A stretch of DNA of 64,000 nt from Thalassobius sp049116315 (GTDB lineage Bacteria > Pseudomonadota > Alphaproteobacteria > Rhodobacterales > Rhodobacteraceae). The stretch is taken from assembly GCA_049116315.1 (NCBI GenBank), contig JAGDZD010000004.1:248001-312000 (forward strand), written 5' to 3'. Of the stretch, positions 9,022 through 17,190 are shown in pieces. The notes beneath the pieces were generated by a model. The model was not told the origin of the DNA and did no database searches. It saw nothing but the letters and a program-made list of their open reading frames with translations. Positions within the stretch are counted from its first letter, which is position 1. Every line of letters starts with the position of its first letter. Both the position numbers and the translations under genes were made by a program.

Positions 9022-9062
9022 CGTTTTCTGATAGAAAACGGTTCGGAATATATCATATTCCG
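9022..9062. terminator. Twin perfect hairpins between convergent phoB and lysR-type genes
   Basis: Two adjacent perfect inverted repeats, each with 8-bp arms and a 3-base loop: CGTTTTCT-GAT-AGAAAACG (9022-9040) and CGGAATAT-ATC-ATATTCCG (9044-9062). They lie between the ends of two genes facing each other, so bidirectional termination is the natural reading. The stems are AT-rich and no long T run follows, so an operator role cannot be excluded. Confidence 0.6.
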
Positions 9063-9068
9063 CCTGCG

Positions 9069-9977
9069 CTACCTCGGCAGGGCGTCCTCGTCTTCGGACT
9101 GGGTCACCAGCCAATCCCGGAAGGTCTCCAGCGCTTTTTCCCGCGCCTTGAGATGGGGCCAGACTAGGTAATACGCGCCACTGGCCGCCATGGGCGCGCC
9201 GTAGGCCGTGACCAATTTCCCAGTCGCCAGATCTTGCTCAACCAAATAATCGGGCAGCAACGCCACCCCCAGACCGTGCACTGCGGCCTGCAAAATGGTT
9301 GAGAATTGGTCAAACAGCATGCCTGTCACGGTTTCTGCAGCCACGCCTTGTGCTTCGAACCAATCGGACCACGCATCGGGGCGTGTTTCGATGTGCAGCA
9401 ACGGCAGCTTTTGAACATCCTGCGCTGTGCTGACTTGCGCAGCATCCAGAACATGCGGCGCGCAGACAGGCACCACCATTTCGCTTTTCAACCGCAGATG
9501 ATCCGCCCCCATCCAATCGGTTTCCCCAAAGTGCAGCGCGGCGTCCATATCCTGACTGGCAAAATCAAACGGCTTCAGCCGCGATGTCATGTTGATTGTG
9601 ATTTCAGGATGCAAGCGCGCGAACTCGGACAGGCGCGGCACCAGCCACCGCATCCCAAAGGTGGGCAAGATCGCCAAGTTCAGCGTGCCCCCTTGCGGGT
9701 TGATCTGTAGCTTCAACGAGGCCTGCGCGATGTTGTGCAGCGCATCACGAATTGTGGCTGCGTAATCTTGGGCCGCGGGGGTCAAGCGCATGGCTTTCTT
9801 TTCTCTTAGCACCAACGTGGTGCCCAGCTGCGCCTCAAGTGCCTGCAACTGACGGCTGACGGCGCTTTGGGTTTGCGCCAGCTCTTCGGCCACCGCAGTC
9901 GCGCTACCCAGCCGATCAAGCGCTTCGAGAGCGCGCAGAGAGGCCACAGAGGGGAGAAAGCGTCGCGGCAGGGACAT
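9069..9977 (-). CDS. LysR-family transcriptional regulator, GcvA-like
   Basis: 302 residues. The N-terminal winged helix-turn-helix contains SLRALEALDRLGSATAVAEELAQTQSAVSRQLQALE, and the remainder is a LysR effector-binding domain. The FLPSVASLRALEAL opening and the HFGETDW-like stretch place it in the GcvA subgroup. It is divergent from the glutaryl-CoA dehydrogenase gene 105 bp away, and by the usual LysR rule probably controls that gene and itself. The inducer is unknown; glutarate or a lysine breakdown product would fit the neighbour. Confidence 0.85.
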   Translation of the reverse strand: MSLPRRFLPSVASLRALEALDRLGSATAVAEELAQTQSAVSRQLQALEAQLGTTLVLREKKAMRLTPAAQDYAATIRDALHNIAQASLKLQINPQGGTLNLAILPTFGMRWLVPRLSEFARLHPEITINMTSRLKPFDFASQDMDAALHFGETDWMGADHLRLKSEMVVPVCAPHVLDAAQVSTAQDVQKLPLLHIETRPDAWSDWFEAQGVAAETVTGMLFDQFSTILQAAVHGLGVALLPDYLVEQDLATGKLVTAYGAPMAASGAYYLVWPHLKAREKALETFRDWLVTQSEDEDALPR

Positions 9978-10082
9978 TATGCGTAAATCTCATGAGTGGA
10001 TGTGAATACATTGCTGTATTTTCAGAAATTATTGGCGTAACCAAGGGTAAATGACAACCAAAACTCATATTTGAGGCCTGAA

Positions 10083-11303
10083 ATGACTGATCGACCTAGC
10101 CTGCGTGCCAAAGATGCTCCTGATTTGGGGAGCTTTGAGTGGGCTGACCCCTTTATGATCGAGACGCAGCTCAGCGAAGATGAACGGATGATCCGAGACA
10201 GCGCTCAGGCCTATTGTCAGGAAAAACTGCAGCCGCGCATCCTTGAAGCATTTCGTGATGAGCATACGGACCCGGATATTTTCCGCGAGATGGGCGAAAT
10301 GGGATTGCTAGGGGTCACCACCCCCGAGGCCTATGGCGGCATCGGAGCGGGCTATGTGGCCTATGGGTTGGTGGCACGCGAAGTTGAGCGGGTCGACAGC
10401 GGCTATCGATCTATGATGTCCGTGCAATCAAGCTTGGTGATGTATCCGATCTATGCCTATGGCAGCGAAGACCAGCGGCAAAAATACCTCCCCAAACTGG
10501 CCAGCGGGGAATGGATCGGCTGTTTTGGCCTGACCGAACCTGACGCGGGATCCGATCCTGCGGGCATGAAAACCCGTGCGGTGAAAACCGAAGGTGGCTA
10601 TGTGCTGAACGGTTCCAAGATGTGGATTTCAAACAGCCCGATCGCTGATGTGTTTGTGGTTTGGGCCAAATCCGAAGCCCACGGCGGCCGCATTCGTGGC
10701 TTTGTATTGGACAAGGGCACCAAGGGGCTGAGCGCGCCAAAGATTGGCAATAAGATGAGCCTGCGCGCCTCGATCACCGGTGAAATTGTTCTTGAAGATG
10801 TCGAAGTTTCAGAAGACGCCTTGCTGCCTCATGTCGAAGGTCTGAAAGGGCCGTTTGGCTGTCTGAACCGGGCCCGCTATGGCATCAGCTGGGGCGTGAT
10901 GGGGGCGGCAGAACAGTGCTGGCACAGCGCGCGTCAATATGGGTTGGATCGCCACCAATTCAAACGCCCCTTGGCACAAACACAGCTGTTTCAAAAGAAA
11001 CTGGCTGATATGCAAACTGAGATCGCCTTGGGGCTGCAGGCATCCTTGCGGGTTGGCCGCTTGATGGATGAGGCGCAGGCCGCGCCTGAAATGATCAGCA
11101 TGATCAAGCGCAACAATTGCGGGAAAGCCTTGGAGATTGCGCGCCACGCCCGTGATATGCACGGCGGCAACGGCATCAGCTTGGAATTTGGCGTGATCCG
11201 CCACATGGTCAACCTTGAAACAGTGAACACCTACGAAGGGGCACATGATGTGCACGCTTTGATCTTGGGACGGGCCCAGACGGGCTTGCAGGCGTTCTTT
11301 TAA
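10083..11303 (+). CDS. gcdH: Glutaryl-CoA dehydrogenase
   Basis: Oxidises and decarboxylates glutaryl-CoA to crotonyl-CoA in lysine and tryptophan breakdown, passing electrons to ETF. The 406-residue protein matches the GCDH branch closely: ERVDSGYRSMMSVQSSLVM, GCFGLTEPDAGSDP, MWISNSPIADVFVVWAK and RNNCGKALEIARHARDMHGGNGIS. The catalytic base is Glu385 in NTYEGAHD. I chose the ATG at 10083 over an in-frame TTG at 10071 because GAGG at 10073-10076 is well placed for it. Divergent from a LysR gene; an FAD oxidase gene follows. Confidence 0.93.
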   Translation: MTDRPSLRAKDAPDLGSFEWADPFMIETQLSEDERMIRDSAQAYCQEKLQPRILEAFRDEHTDPDIFREMGEMGLLGVTTPEAYGGIGAGYVAYGLVAREVERVDSGYRSMMSVQSSLVMYPIYAYGSEDQRQKYLPKLASGEWIGCFGLTEPDAGSDPAGMKTRAVKTEGGYVLNGSKMWISNSPIADVFVVWAKSEAHGGRIRGFVLDKGTKGLSAPKIGNKMSLRASITGEIVLEDVEVSEDALLPHVEGLKGPFGCLNRARYGISWGVMGAAEQCWHSARQYGLDRHQFKRPLAQTQLFQKKLADMQTEIALGLQASLRVGRLMDEAQAAPEMISMIKRNNCGKALEIARHARDMHGGNGISLEFGVIRHMVNLETVNTYEGAHDVHALILGRAQTGLQAFF

Positions 11304-11321
11304 GACGGGGAAACCATTGGC

Positions 11322-12584
11322 ATGGGGAACAGCGGCAATCTGTGGCACGACAGCTGCGCTGAGCGTTTGCAGTCCCATGCTTTGGATCGGGTGCTAACCG
11401 CAGATCTGGTGATTATCGGCGGGGGCTTTACCGGCTGCGCCGCAGCGCTAAGTGCGCGTCAGCTTGGCGCGCAAGTGGTGCTGCTTGAGGCGCAGACCAT
11501 TGGTCACGGCGGATCAGGGCGCAACGTTGGGCTGGTGAACGCGGGCCTATGGTTGCCGCCCGATACTGTGCTGGCAAAGATGGGCGCATCGGCCGGAGCG
11601 CGGCTCAACACCGCATTGGGGCAGGGACCTGATCAGGTGTTTCGCCTGATCGACCAGCACGGTATCGCGTGCGAAGCCCGCCGCAATGGGACGCTGCATT
11701 GTGCCCACGCGCCCAAAGGGATGCGCGAGCTGACCCAGCGATATGAGCAATTGAAACGCAGCGGCGCGCCGGTGGCCCTGTTGTCAGCGGCTGACGCCCA
11801 ACGAGCCTCAGGCACACAAAACGTGTTTGGCGCACTCCAGGACAATCGCGCCGGCACCATTCAGCCTTTGGGGTACGTTCGGGGGCTGGCGCGCGCTGCT
11901 CAGCAGGCCGGGGCGCATCTGTTCGAACACAGCCCCGCCGTGCAAATCACCCAGTCTGACGGCCAATGGACAGTGACAACACCAAACGGCGCGGTCGCAG
12001 CGCCCAAGTTGCTACAAGCCAGCAATGCTTACCCGTCACATGGCGCAAAAACTCACGCCACAAAAACCGCAAAAATACATTATTTTCAAATGGCTACGCA
12101 GCCTCTCTCACCAAAGATCTTGGCCACGATACTCCCAGACAGCCAAGGCTGCTGGGACACGGGATTGATAATGAAGTCGTTTCGGCGCGACGCCGCGGGG
12201 CGCTTGATTTTTGGGGCGATGGGCCATCCTGATCGGTTTGGCATCCATCGGGGCTGGGCGCGCCGGGCGCTGAGAAAGCTATATCCCGAGTTGGGGTCAC
12301 CTCAGATCGATCACTTCTGGTCTGGGGCGATTTCTGTGACGCAGGATCATATCCCAAAAATGCGCCGAATTGGTGATCAAGGGTATGATATATTTGGATA
12401 TTCCGGTCGCGGCATCTCGCCCGGCACCGTTCTGGGAACCGCCGCGGCGCAGGCGCTGTTGCAGGACAATGAAACGCTTTTGCCGTTGGATCCAATAACA
12501 GAGTATCACCACGGCGCCGCAGGACCTTTGTCGGCCTATTACGAATTGGGCGCCAAAACCTATCACTTTGTGTCAGCGCGCTAA
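11322..12584 (+). CDS. FAD-dependent amino acid/amine oxidoreductase (DAO family)
   Basis: 420 residues with an N-terminal dinucleotide-binding fold (DLVIIGGGFTGCAAALSAR, about 28-46) and the GHGGSGRNVGLVNAG segment typical of DadA/PuuB-like flavin oxidases. The C-terminal IFGYSGRGISPGTVLG closes the FAD site. The substrate cannot be read from sequence; candidates are a D-amino acid, gamma-glutamylputrescine or another amine. It begins 18 bp after gcdH and is probably in its operon, so a step feeding glutarate metabolism is a fair guess, but only a guess. Confidence 0.75.
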   Translation: MGNSGNLWHDSCAERLQSHALDRVLTADLVIIGGGFTGCAAALSARQLGAQVVLLEAQTIGHGGSGRNVGLVNAGLWLPPDTVLAKMGASAGARLNTALGQGPDQVFRLIDQHGIACEARRNGTLHCAHAPKGMRELTQRYEQLKRSGAPVALLSAADAQRASGTQNVFGALQDNRAGTIQPLGYVRGLARAAQQAGAHLFEHSPAVQITQSDGQWTVTTPNGAVAAPKLLQASNAYPSHGAKTHATKTAKIHYFQMATQPLSPKILATILPDSQGCWDTGLIMKSFRRDAAGRLIFGAMGHPDRFGIHRGWARRALRKLYPELGSPQIDHFWSGAISVTQDHIPKMRRIGDQGYDIFGYSGRGISPGTVLGTAAAQALLQDNETLLPLDPITEYHHGAAGPLSAYYELGAKTYHFVSAR

Positions 12585-12688
12585 GCACATGTTCCGACAG
12601 TCTAGTTTGCGGGGTCGTCTGCGGGCAAGATGACATGACACATGAGATCGCTGACAATCTGGATCCATATCACGCATGTCAGGAAATA

Positions 12689-12778
12689 TGGCGGAGAGAC
12701 AGGGATTCGAACCCTGGGTGGGCTTGCACCCACAACGGTTTTCGAGACCGCCCCGTTCGACCACTCCGGCACCTCTCC
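12689..12778 (-). tRNA. tRNA-Ser (anticodon CGA)
   Basis: Read on the minus strand, the 90-nt cloverleaf starts GGAGAGG at 12778 and has a D arm, anticodon loop CTCGAAA, a long variable arm (TGTGGGTGCAAGCCCACC), T loop GGTTCGAATCC, discriminator G and an encoded CCA (12691-12689). The long variable arm and the CGA anticodon give serine, UCG codons. A weak promoter (TTGCCA, 17 bp, TAAACG) can be read upstream on the minus strand. Confidence 0.95.
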
Positions 12779-13086
12779 GCGGGGGTCTGTGGAGCCTGCG
12801 TTTAATGTCGTTTGATGGGGCTGGCAAGGGCGTATTCTCGAAAATGTAAAAGTTTTTAGACCGACCCTGCGGGGGGTTAGAGGGCTTGGCGACAGTGGCT
12901 TGGCCGATTTTCCACAATTGCGCTCAAATGAAGGTGAGGTGCGGACGTTAACTCTGTCATGGTCTGTGTTCGCTCTTGAGGTGGGGCCGTGCACAGGCGT
13001 AGTCTGGGCCAAATGACACATTGCGGTTCCAAGGGATTGGGCGCAGACGTATTTTGAATTGAATAGTCCTTTGTTAGGGAAAAATT
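12779..13086. other. Intergenic region between tRNA-Ser and the DUF2059 gene
   Basis: 308 bp holding the divergent promoter regions of tRNA-Ser (minus) and the DUF2059 gene (plus). Long antisense frames here overlap the tRNA and have no family features, so I do not call them genes. Nothing else is recognised. Confidence 0.6.
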
Positions 13087-13905
13087 TTGCGACACTTAGT
13101 GTATGGCCTGACGCTCTTAGTTCTTTTTGCCTTGCCCGCGCAGGCACAGCGCCGCAGTGACATAGATGCGCTGTTTTCAGCGCTCCAGATGGACCGTATT
13201 TTTGAGGTAATGCGCGAAGAAGGCTTGGTGATGGGCCGGGATTTAGGCAATGAGATGCTGCCCGGTGGATCTGATCCTTATTGGCAGCATCTGGTTGAAC
13301 GCATTCATGACACCGACAACATGGCACTGGTGGTGCGTGAGGCCTTTGAAGACTCGTTTCAGGATGCCGATATCACGCCCTTGCTGGAGTTTTTCAACAG
13401 CGAAACCGGGCAACAGATTGTCACCCGCGAAGTCGACACCCGTCATTCCTTCTTGAATGAAGGCCAAGAGGATCTGGCGCGGGCTTACTTTCTGTCTCAT
13501 CCCGAACCCTTTGATGCCCGACTGAGTGCGATTGCCGACTATATCGAAGCCAATGGGCTTATTGAAAACAACGTGGTTGGGGCGCTGAACTCGAACTATC
13601 TGTTCTTTCGAGGTCTGGTTGAGGGCGGCGCATTAGAGTTGAGCGACGAAGAGATGTTGCAAGACGTCTGGTCGCAAGAGGACCTGACCCGCGCTGACAC
13701 CCGCGAATGGCTGTTTGCCTTCTTGCTTCAGGCCTATGATCCCCTGAGCGATGAAGCGATCCTTGCCTATGCCGAGATGTCGCGCAGCCCAGAGGGCAAA
13801 GCGCTGAACCGGGCCTTGTTTGCTGGGTTCGACGAAATGTACGGGGCGATTTCCCTGTCCTTGGGGCTGGCCTTGGCCAAGCAGTTGCGCGGTGAAACGC
13901 TCTGA
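13087..13905 (+). CDS. DUF2059 domain-containing exported protein
   Basis: 272 residues with an N-terminal signal peptide (hydrophobic core YGLTLLVLFALPAQA, cleavage near AQA), so probably periplasmic. The mature part is helical and acidic and contains the FFNSETGQQIV pattern seen in DUF2059 proteins; a second related helical stretch lies near the C-terminus. The start is TTG, chosen because AGGG at 13076-13079 is 7 bases upstream and the full signal peptide follows. Function unknown. It stands alone, between a tRNA and the rplU promoter. Confidence 0.75.
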   Translation: MRHLVYGLTLLVLFALPAQAQRRSDIDALFSALQMDRIFEVMREEGLVMGRDLGNEMLPGGSDPYWQHLVERIHDTDNMALVVREAFEDSFQDADITPLLEFFNSETGQQIVTREVDTRHSFLNEGQEDLARAYFLSHPEPFDARLSAIADYIEANGLIENNVVGALNSNYLFFRGLVEGGALELSDEEMLQDVWSQEDLTRADTREWLFAFLLQAYDPLSDEAILAYAEMSRSPEGKALNRALFAGFDEMYGAISLSLGLALAKQLRGETL

Positions 13906-13938
13906 GCGCAAATATCGCAGGTGGGCGCTGATTATTCC

Positions 13939-13967
13939 TTGACTTAAAGGCTGCAAACGACAATAAG
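13939..13967 (+). promoter_or_regulatory. Putative sigma70 promoter of rplU-rpmA
   Basis: A -35-like TTGACT (13939-13944), a 17-bp spacer and a -10-like AATAAG (13962-13967) lie about 135 bp upstream of rplU. The position leaves a long leader containing the hairpin at 13977-13998. Confidence 0.5.
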
Positions 13968-13976
13968 CGCGCATCT

Positions 13977-13998
13977 CGGGCAGGGTTTTCTCTGCCCG
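13977..13998 (+). promoter_or_regulatory. Hairpin in the rplU leader
   Basis: Stem CGGGCAG/CTGCCCG (7 bp, 8-base loop GGTTTTCT), followed by TTATTCTTG. It lies early in the presumed rplU-rpmA leader and could be an attenuator or protein-binding site; there is no direct evidence of function. Confidence 0.45.
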
Positions 13999-14102
13999 TT
14001 ATTCTTGTAATGACGTCTTATAGACGCGCAGTTTGCGGTGGCATAGGCCAGAAACACCCTGAAAAGGGGACCAAAGAACGCGGTAAACAAAGGAAGATGC
14101 AA

Positions 14103-14753
14103 ATGTTTGCGGTCCTCAAGACCGGCGGCAAGCAGTACAAAGTTCAGTCCGGAGATATCCTTCGCATTGAAAAATTGGCTGCAGACGCGGGCGAAACTAT
14201 CCAATTCAATGAAGTTTTGATGCTTGGCGGCGACAACCTGGTTGTTGGTGCTCCTCTGGTAGAAGACGCAGCTGTTCAAGCTGAAGTCGTTGACCAGATC
14301 AAAGGCGAAAAACTGATCCACTTCGTAAAGCGCCGTCGTAAGCACAGCTCGAAGCGGACAAAGGGTCACCGTCAGCAACTGACGCTGATCAAGATCACTG
14401 ATATCCTGGCGTCCGGCGCTGGCAAATCAGGCGTTAAAGCAGCCATCGGTTCCGGTTCGGTATCCGCTGCTGCTGTTGCAGAAGCGGCGCCTGCTGCCAA
14501 AGCAAAACCAGCCAAAAAGCCTGCTGCTAAGAAAGCAGCACCGGCCGCAGCTGGCGCAGATGATCTTAAAACTCTGTCGGGTGTTGGCCCGGCGCTTGAG
14601 AAAAAACTGCTCGAAGCTGGCGTGACCACCTTCGCTCAGATCGCTGCCTGGACCGAAGCCGATATCGCTGCGATGGACGAGAAATTGTCTTTCAAAGGCC
14701 GTATCGAGCGTGAAGGCTGGGTTGAACAGGCCAAAGAACTGGCCGGCAAGTAA
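14103..14753 (+). CDS. rplU: Ribosomal protein L21 with C-terminal helix-hairpin-helix extension
   Basis: 216 residues, twice the usual length of L21 (about 103). Residues 1-105 are a normal L21, including FAVLKTGGKQYKV and KRRRKHSSKRTKGHRQQ. Residues about 121-150 are an Ala/Lys/Pro-rich linker. Residues about 153-216 (DDLKTLSGVGPALEKKLLEAG...) form a helix-hairpin-helix-like domain that resembles the tail of NuoE in related bacteria. I chose ATG 14103 because AGGAAG at 14091-14096 is 6 bases upstream; ATG 14097 sits too close. Co-transcribed with rpmA 15 bp downstream. Confidence 0.93.
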   Translation: MFAVLKTGGKQYKVQSGDILRIEKLAADAGETIQFNEVLMLGGDNLVVGAPLVEDAAVQAEVVDQIKGEKLIHFVKRRRKHSSKRTKGHRQQLTLIKITDILASGAGKSGVKAAIGSGSVSAAAVAEAAPAAKAKPAKKPAAKKAAPAAAGADDLKTLSGVGPALEKKLLEAGVTTFAQIAAWTEADIAAMDEKLSFKGRIEREGWVEQAKELAGK

Positions 14754-14768
14754 GGGAGCTAATCACAA

Positions 14769-15038
14769 ATGGCACACAAGAAAGCTGGCGGTTCATCCCG
14801 TAACGGTCGCGACTCAGCTGGTCGTCGCCTTGGCGTTAAACTTTATGGTGGCCAAGCGGCTATCCCTGGCAACATCATCGCGCGTCAGCGCGGCACCAAG
14901 TGGTGGCCGGGGGAAGGCGTTGGCATGGGCAAAGATCACACCATCTTTGCAACTGTTGACGGCAAAGTAACCTTCCACAAGGGCTTGAAGGGTCGTACCT
15001 TCATTTCTGTCCTTCCAGTGGCAGAGGCGGCTGAATAA
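14769..15038 (+). CDS. rpmA: Ribosomal protein L27
   Basis: 89 residues, the normal length for bacterial L27. The N-terminal MAHKKAGGSSRNGRDS reaches the peptidyl-transferase centre in other bacteria, and LGVKLYGGQ and IIARQRGTK(W)xPG are the family hallmarks. Follows rplU by 15 bp, the conserved pairing, and is closed by a strong terminator. Confidence 0.98.
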   Translation: MAHKKAGGSSRNGRDSAGRRLGVKLYGGQAAIPGNIIARQRGTKWWPGEGVGMGKDHTIFATVDGKVTFHKGLKGRTFISVLPVAEAAE

Positions 15039-15064
15039 GCCTTCCGGTTTAGCGAAAGCATAGA

Positions 15065-15093
15065 GGGACCGGCTCACAAGCCGGTCCCTTTTT
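15065..15093 (+). terminator. Rho-independent terminator after rpmA
   Basis: Perfect 10-bp stem GGGACCGGCT/AGCCGGTCCC with a 4-base CACA loop, followed directly by TTTTT. Confidence 0.95.
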
Positions 15094-15296
15094 CCGTTTT
15101 AATCATTGGTTTGATTTCAAAGCGAAAAGGGTTCCTGACGGGAACTTGGTTAAGAGTGAAGGGTTGCCGGCTTGTAATTGGCAACTCAGGTGCCATGTGT
15201 TTGACATCTTGCGGTGCAAAGATGCTGTTCAATCCAGGAGGAGGGGGCGAACAGAAGATCTCAGCCGTTGGACAAAGTATTTGGAGGAGTATGTAA

Positions 15297-15836
15297 ATGA
15301 TGCTCGAAACTGTACCGCCCCAAGCGGTGATTTCTTCTGACCGGTTTGACCTGCGCCCGCTGCGTAAATCGGACAAAGGTATGATTGAACATTACGCAGG
15401 CGACCTGCGTGTGTCGAAATTCATTCGCGGATTGCCGCATCCTTTGCCACCGGGCGCAACCGAAGCATTGATCGATCGCTCTCATGCCAGTGATCGCACC
15501 GAAGACGTCTGGGCCATTGACGGCACCAAAGCCGGTGCGCCTGAGTTCATGGGCATCATCACCTTGGAACGCATGGATCGTGGCCAGTCAGAGATTGGCT
15601 ATTGGGTTGCCCCGCCATTTTGGAACACCGGGATTGCCTCTGCTGCGGTTGAAACGCTGATCGACGCCAACCCACAGCAAAGCAAAACGCTGTTTGCCGA
15701 AGTGTTTCAGGACAACGCTGTGTCTGCCCGTGTGCTGACCAACTGTGGGTTTGAATACCTAGGGGATGCGGAAACCTTTAGTGTGGCGCGCAATGCCAAA
15801 GTTGCCACATGGACTTACAGCCGCAAACTCAGCTGA
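15297..15836 (+). CDS. GNAT-family N-acetyltransferase (RimJ/RimL-like)
   Basis: 179 residues. The fold is GNAT: FDLRPLRKSDK at the start, a central EIGYWVAPPFWNTGIASAAVETLI (beta4 and the acetyl-CoA loop, where the Q/RxxGxG/A motif is loosely kept as WNTGIAS) and the C-terminal NxxSxRVLxxCGFEYLG pattern of RimJ/RimL-type enzymes. The substrate is unknown. A strong GGAGGAG ribosome site lies at 15283-15289. ATG 15297 is preceded at once by ATG-TAA (15291-15296), a start-stop pair that could titrate ribosomes. It lies alone between two transcription units. Confidence 0.85.
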   Translation: MMLETVPPQAVISSDRFDLRPLRKSDKGMIEHYAGDLRVSKFIRGLPHPLPPGATEALIDRSHASDRTEDVWAIDGTKAGAPEFMGIITLERMDRGQSEIGYWVAPPFWNTGIASAAVETLIDANPQQSKTLFAEVFQDNAVSARVLTNCGFEYLGDAETFSVARNAKVATWTYSRKLS

Positions 15837-16152
15837 AAACACACATTTGCGCAGATCGCAGGCCCGGCGGTTTATCCCCGTCAGACGGCACCGGATCTGC
15901 GCAACCAGCCTTCTGGCCCCCGATGGGGGCCGGGCAGGGACCAAACGCCCCGGGTCAAACAACACCCTTGGGATCCCCCCATAAAATCGGATCAATTTGC
16001 CCCAATTTGATGGGGGATGTGATCGCCGGGACCAAAATCGAGTATTTGGTGCAGTTCAAGGGTCAAAGAACGGTGGGTTTTGTGTAAGCCTGCTTGAGCA
16101 TGGGGACATTCCCCGCTACACCACGCGCACTCTTATGTGAAAGCACCACGCC
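15837..16152 (+). other. Structured intergenic region upstream of obgE
   Basis: 316 bp without a supportable gene. It contains an 11-bp perfect inverted repeat, TTGCGCAGATC (15847-15857) with GATCTGCGCAA (15894-15904), and a 7-bp hairpin, GGCCCCC-GAT-GGGGGCC (15915-15931), without a T run. A direct repeat of CAATTTG lies near 15995-16010. The arrangement could be a leader RNA for obgE, or a small RNA; neither is shown. Confidence 0.45.
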
Positions 16153-17190
16153 ATGAAATTTCTTGATCTCGCGAAGGTCTATATTCGATCCGGAGCAGGC
16201 GGAAACGGCTGCATCAGTTTCCGTCGTGAAAAATACATCGAATACGGCGGCCCGGATGGCGGCGATGGCGGCTCGGGTGGCTCGGTTTGGGCCGAGGCTG
16301 TGGATGGTCTGAACACGCTGATCGATTTCCGTTATCAACAGCATTTCTTTGCTGATAATGGTCGTGGCGGCATGGGCCAACAGCGCACCGGTGCTGATGG
16401 CGAAGACATCGTTTTGCGCGTGCCTGTGGGCACCGAAATTCTGGACGAAGACGAAGAGACGCTGATCGCGGATATGACCGAAATTGGTCAACGCGTGTTG
16501 CTGGCCAAGGGTGGCAATGGCGGCTGGGGCAACCTGCATTTCAAATCCTCGACCAACCAAGCGCCACGACGCGCCAATCCAGGACAGGAATGCGTCGATC
16601 GTACGCTGTGGATGCGTCTCAAGCTGATTGCGGATGTCGGGTTGCTGGGCCTGCCCAACGCGGGGAAATCGACTTTCTTGGCCGCTACCTCAAACGCGCG
16701 TCCCAAAATTGCGGATTACCCGTTCACCACCTTGCACCCCAACCTTGGCGTTGTGGGCATCGATGGTGTTGAATTTGTGGTCGCTGATATTCCCGGCCTG
16801 ATCGAGGGTGCCAGCGAAGGGCGCGGTCTGGGCGATCTGTTCCTTGGTCATGTAGAACGCTGTGCCGTTCTGCTGCATCTGGTGGATGGCAGCTCTGGCT
16901 CTTTGATCGAAGATTACCACACGATCATTGGCGAGTTAGAAGCCTATGGCGGCGCTTTGGCGGAAAAGCCACGCATCACCGTGTTGAATAAGATCGACAC
17001 TTTGGATGACGAAGAGCGCGAATTCCTGAAAGAAGAGCTGGAAGCGGCGAGTGGGGGGCCTGTGATGCTGATGTCTGGCGTGTCACAAGAAGGAACCGAT
17101 GATGTGCTGCGCGCATTGCGGTCGCAGATTGATGACAATCGCTTGCGTCTCAAAGCTCCTGACGAAGAGGAAGAGACGTGGCGTCCCTAA
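16153..17190 (+). CDS. obgE: GTPase Obg
   Basis: 345-residue essential GTPase tied to the 50S subunit, stress control and the cell cycle. The N-terminal glycine-rich Obg fold (about 1-158) shows GAGGNGCISFRREKYIEYGGPDGG. The G domain follows with P-loop GLPNAGKST, switch II DIPGLIEGA, NKID and the SGVS motif. The extreme C-terminus is acidic, as usual. Its last 13 bases overlap the GTG start of proB, implying coupling. Confidence 0.97.
   Translation: MKFLDLAKVYIRSGAGGNGCISFRREKYIEYGGPDGGDGGSGGSVWAEAVDGLNTLIDFRYQQHFFADNGRGGMGQQRTGADGEDIVLRVPVGTEILDEDEETLIADMTEIGQRVLLAKGGNGGWGNLHFKSSTNQAPRRANPGQECVDRTLWMRLKLIADVGLLGLPNAGKSTFLAATSNARPKIADYPFTTLHPNLGVVGIDGVEFVVADIPGLIEGASEGRGLGDLFLGHVERCAVLLHLVDGSSGSLIEDYHTIIGELEAYGGALAEKPRITVLNKIDTLDDEEREFLKEELEAASGGPVMLMSGVSQEGTDDVLRALRSQIDDNRLRLKAPDEEEETWRP

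Noticed and set aside
12602..13327. Long minus-strand reading frames across tRNA-Ser
   Set aside because: They run through the tRNA and into the DUF2059 gene, and show no family features.
15106..15296. Short frames before the GNAT gene (15111-15296 and 15146-15340)
   Set aside because: No ribosome site or family features; overlap the GNAT start.
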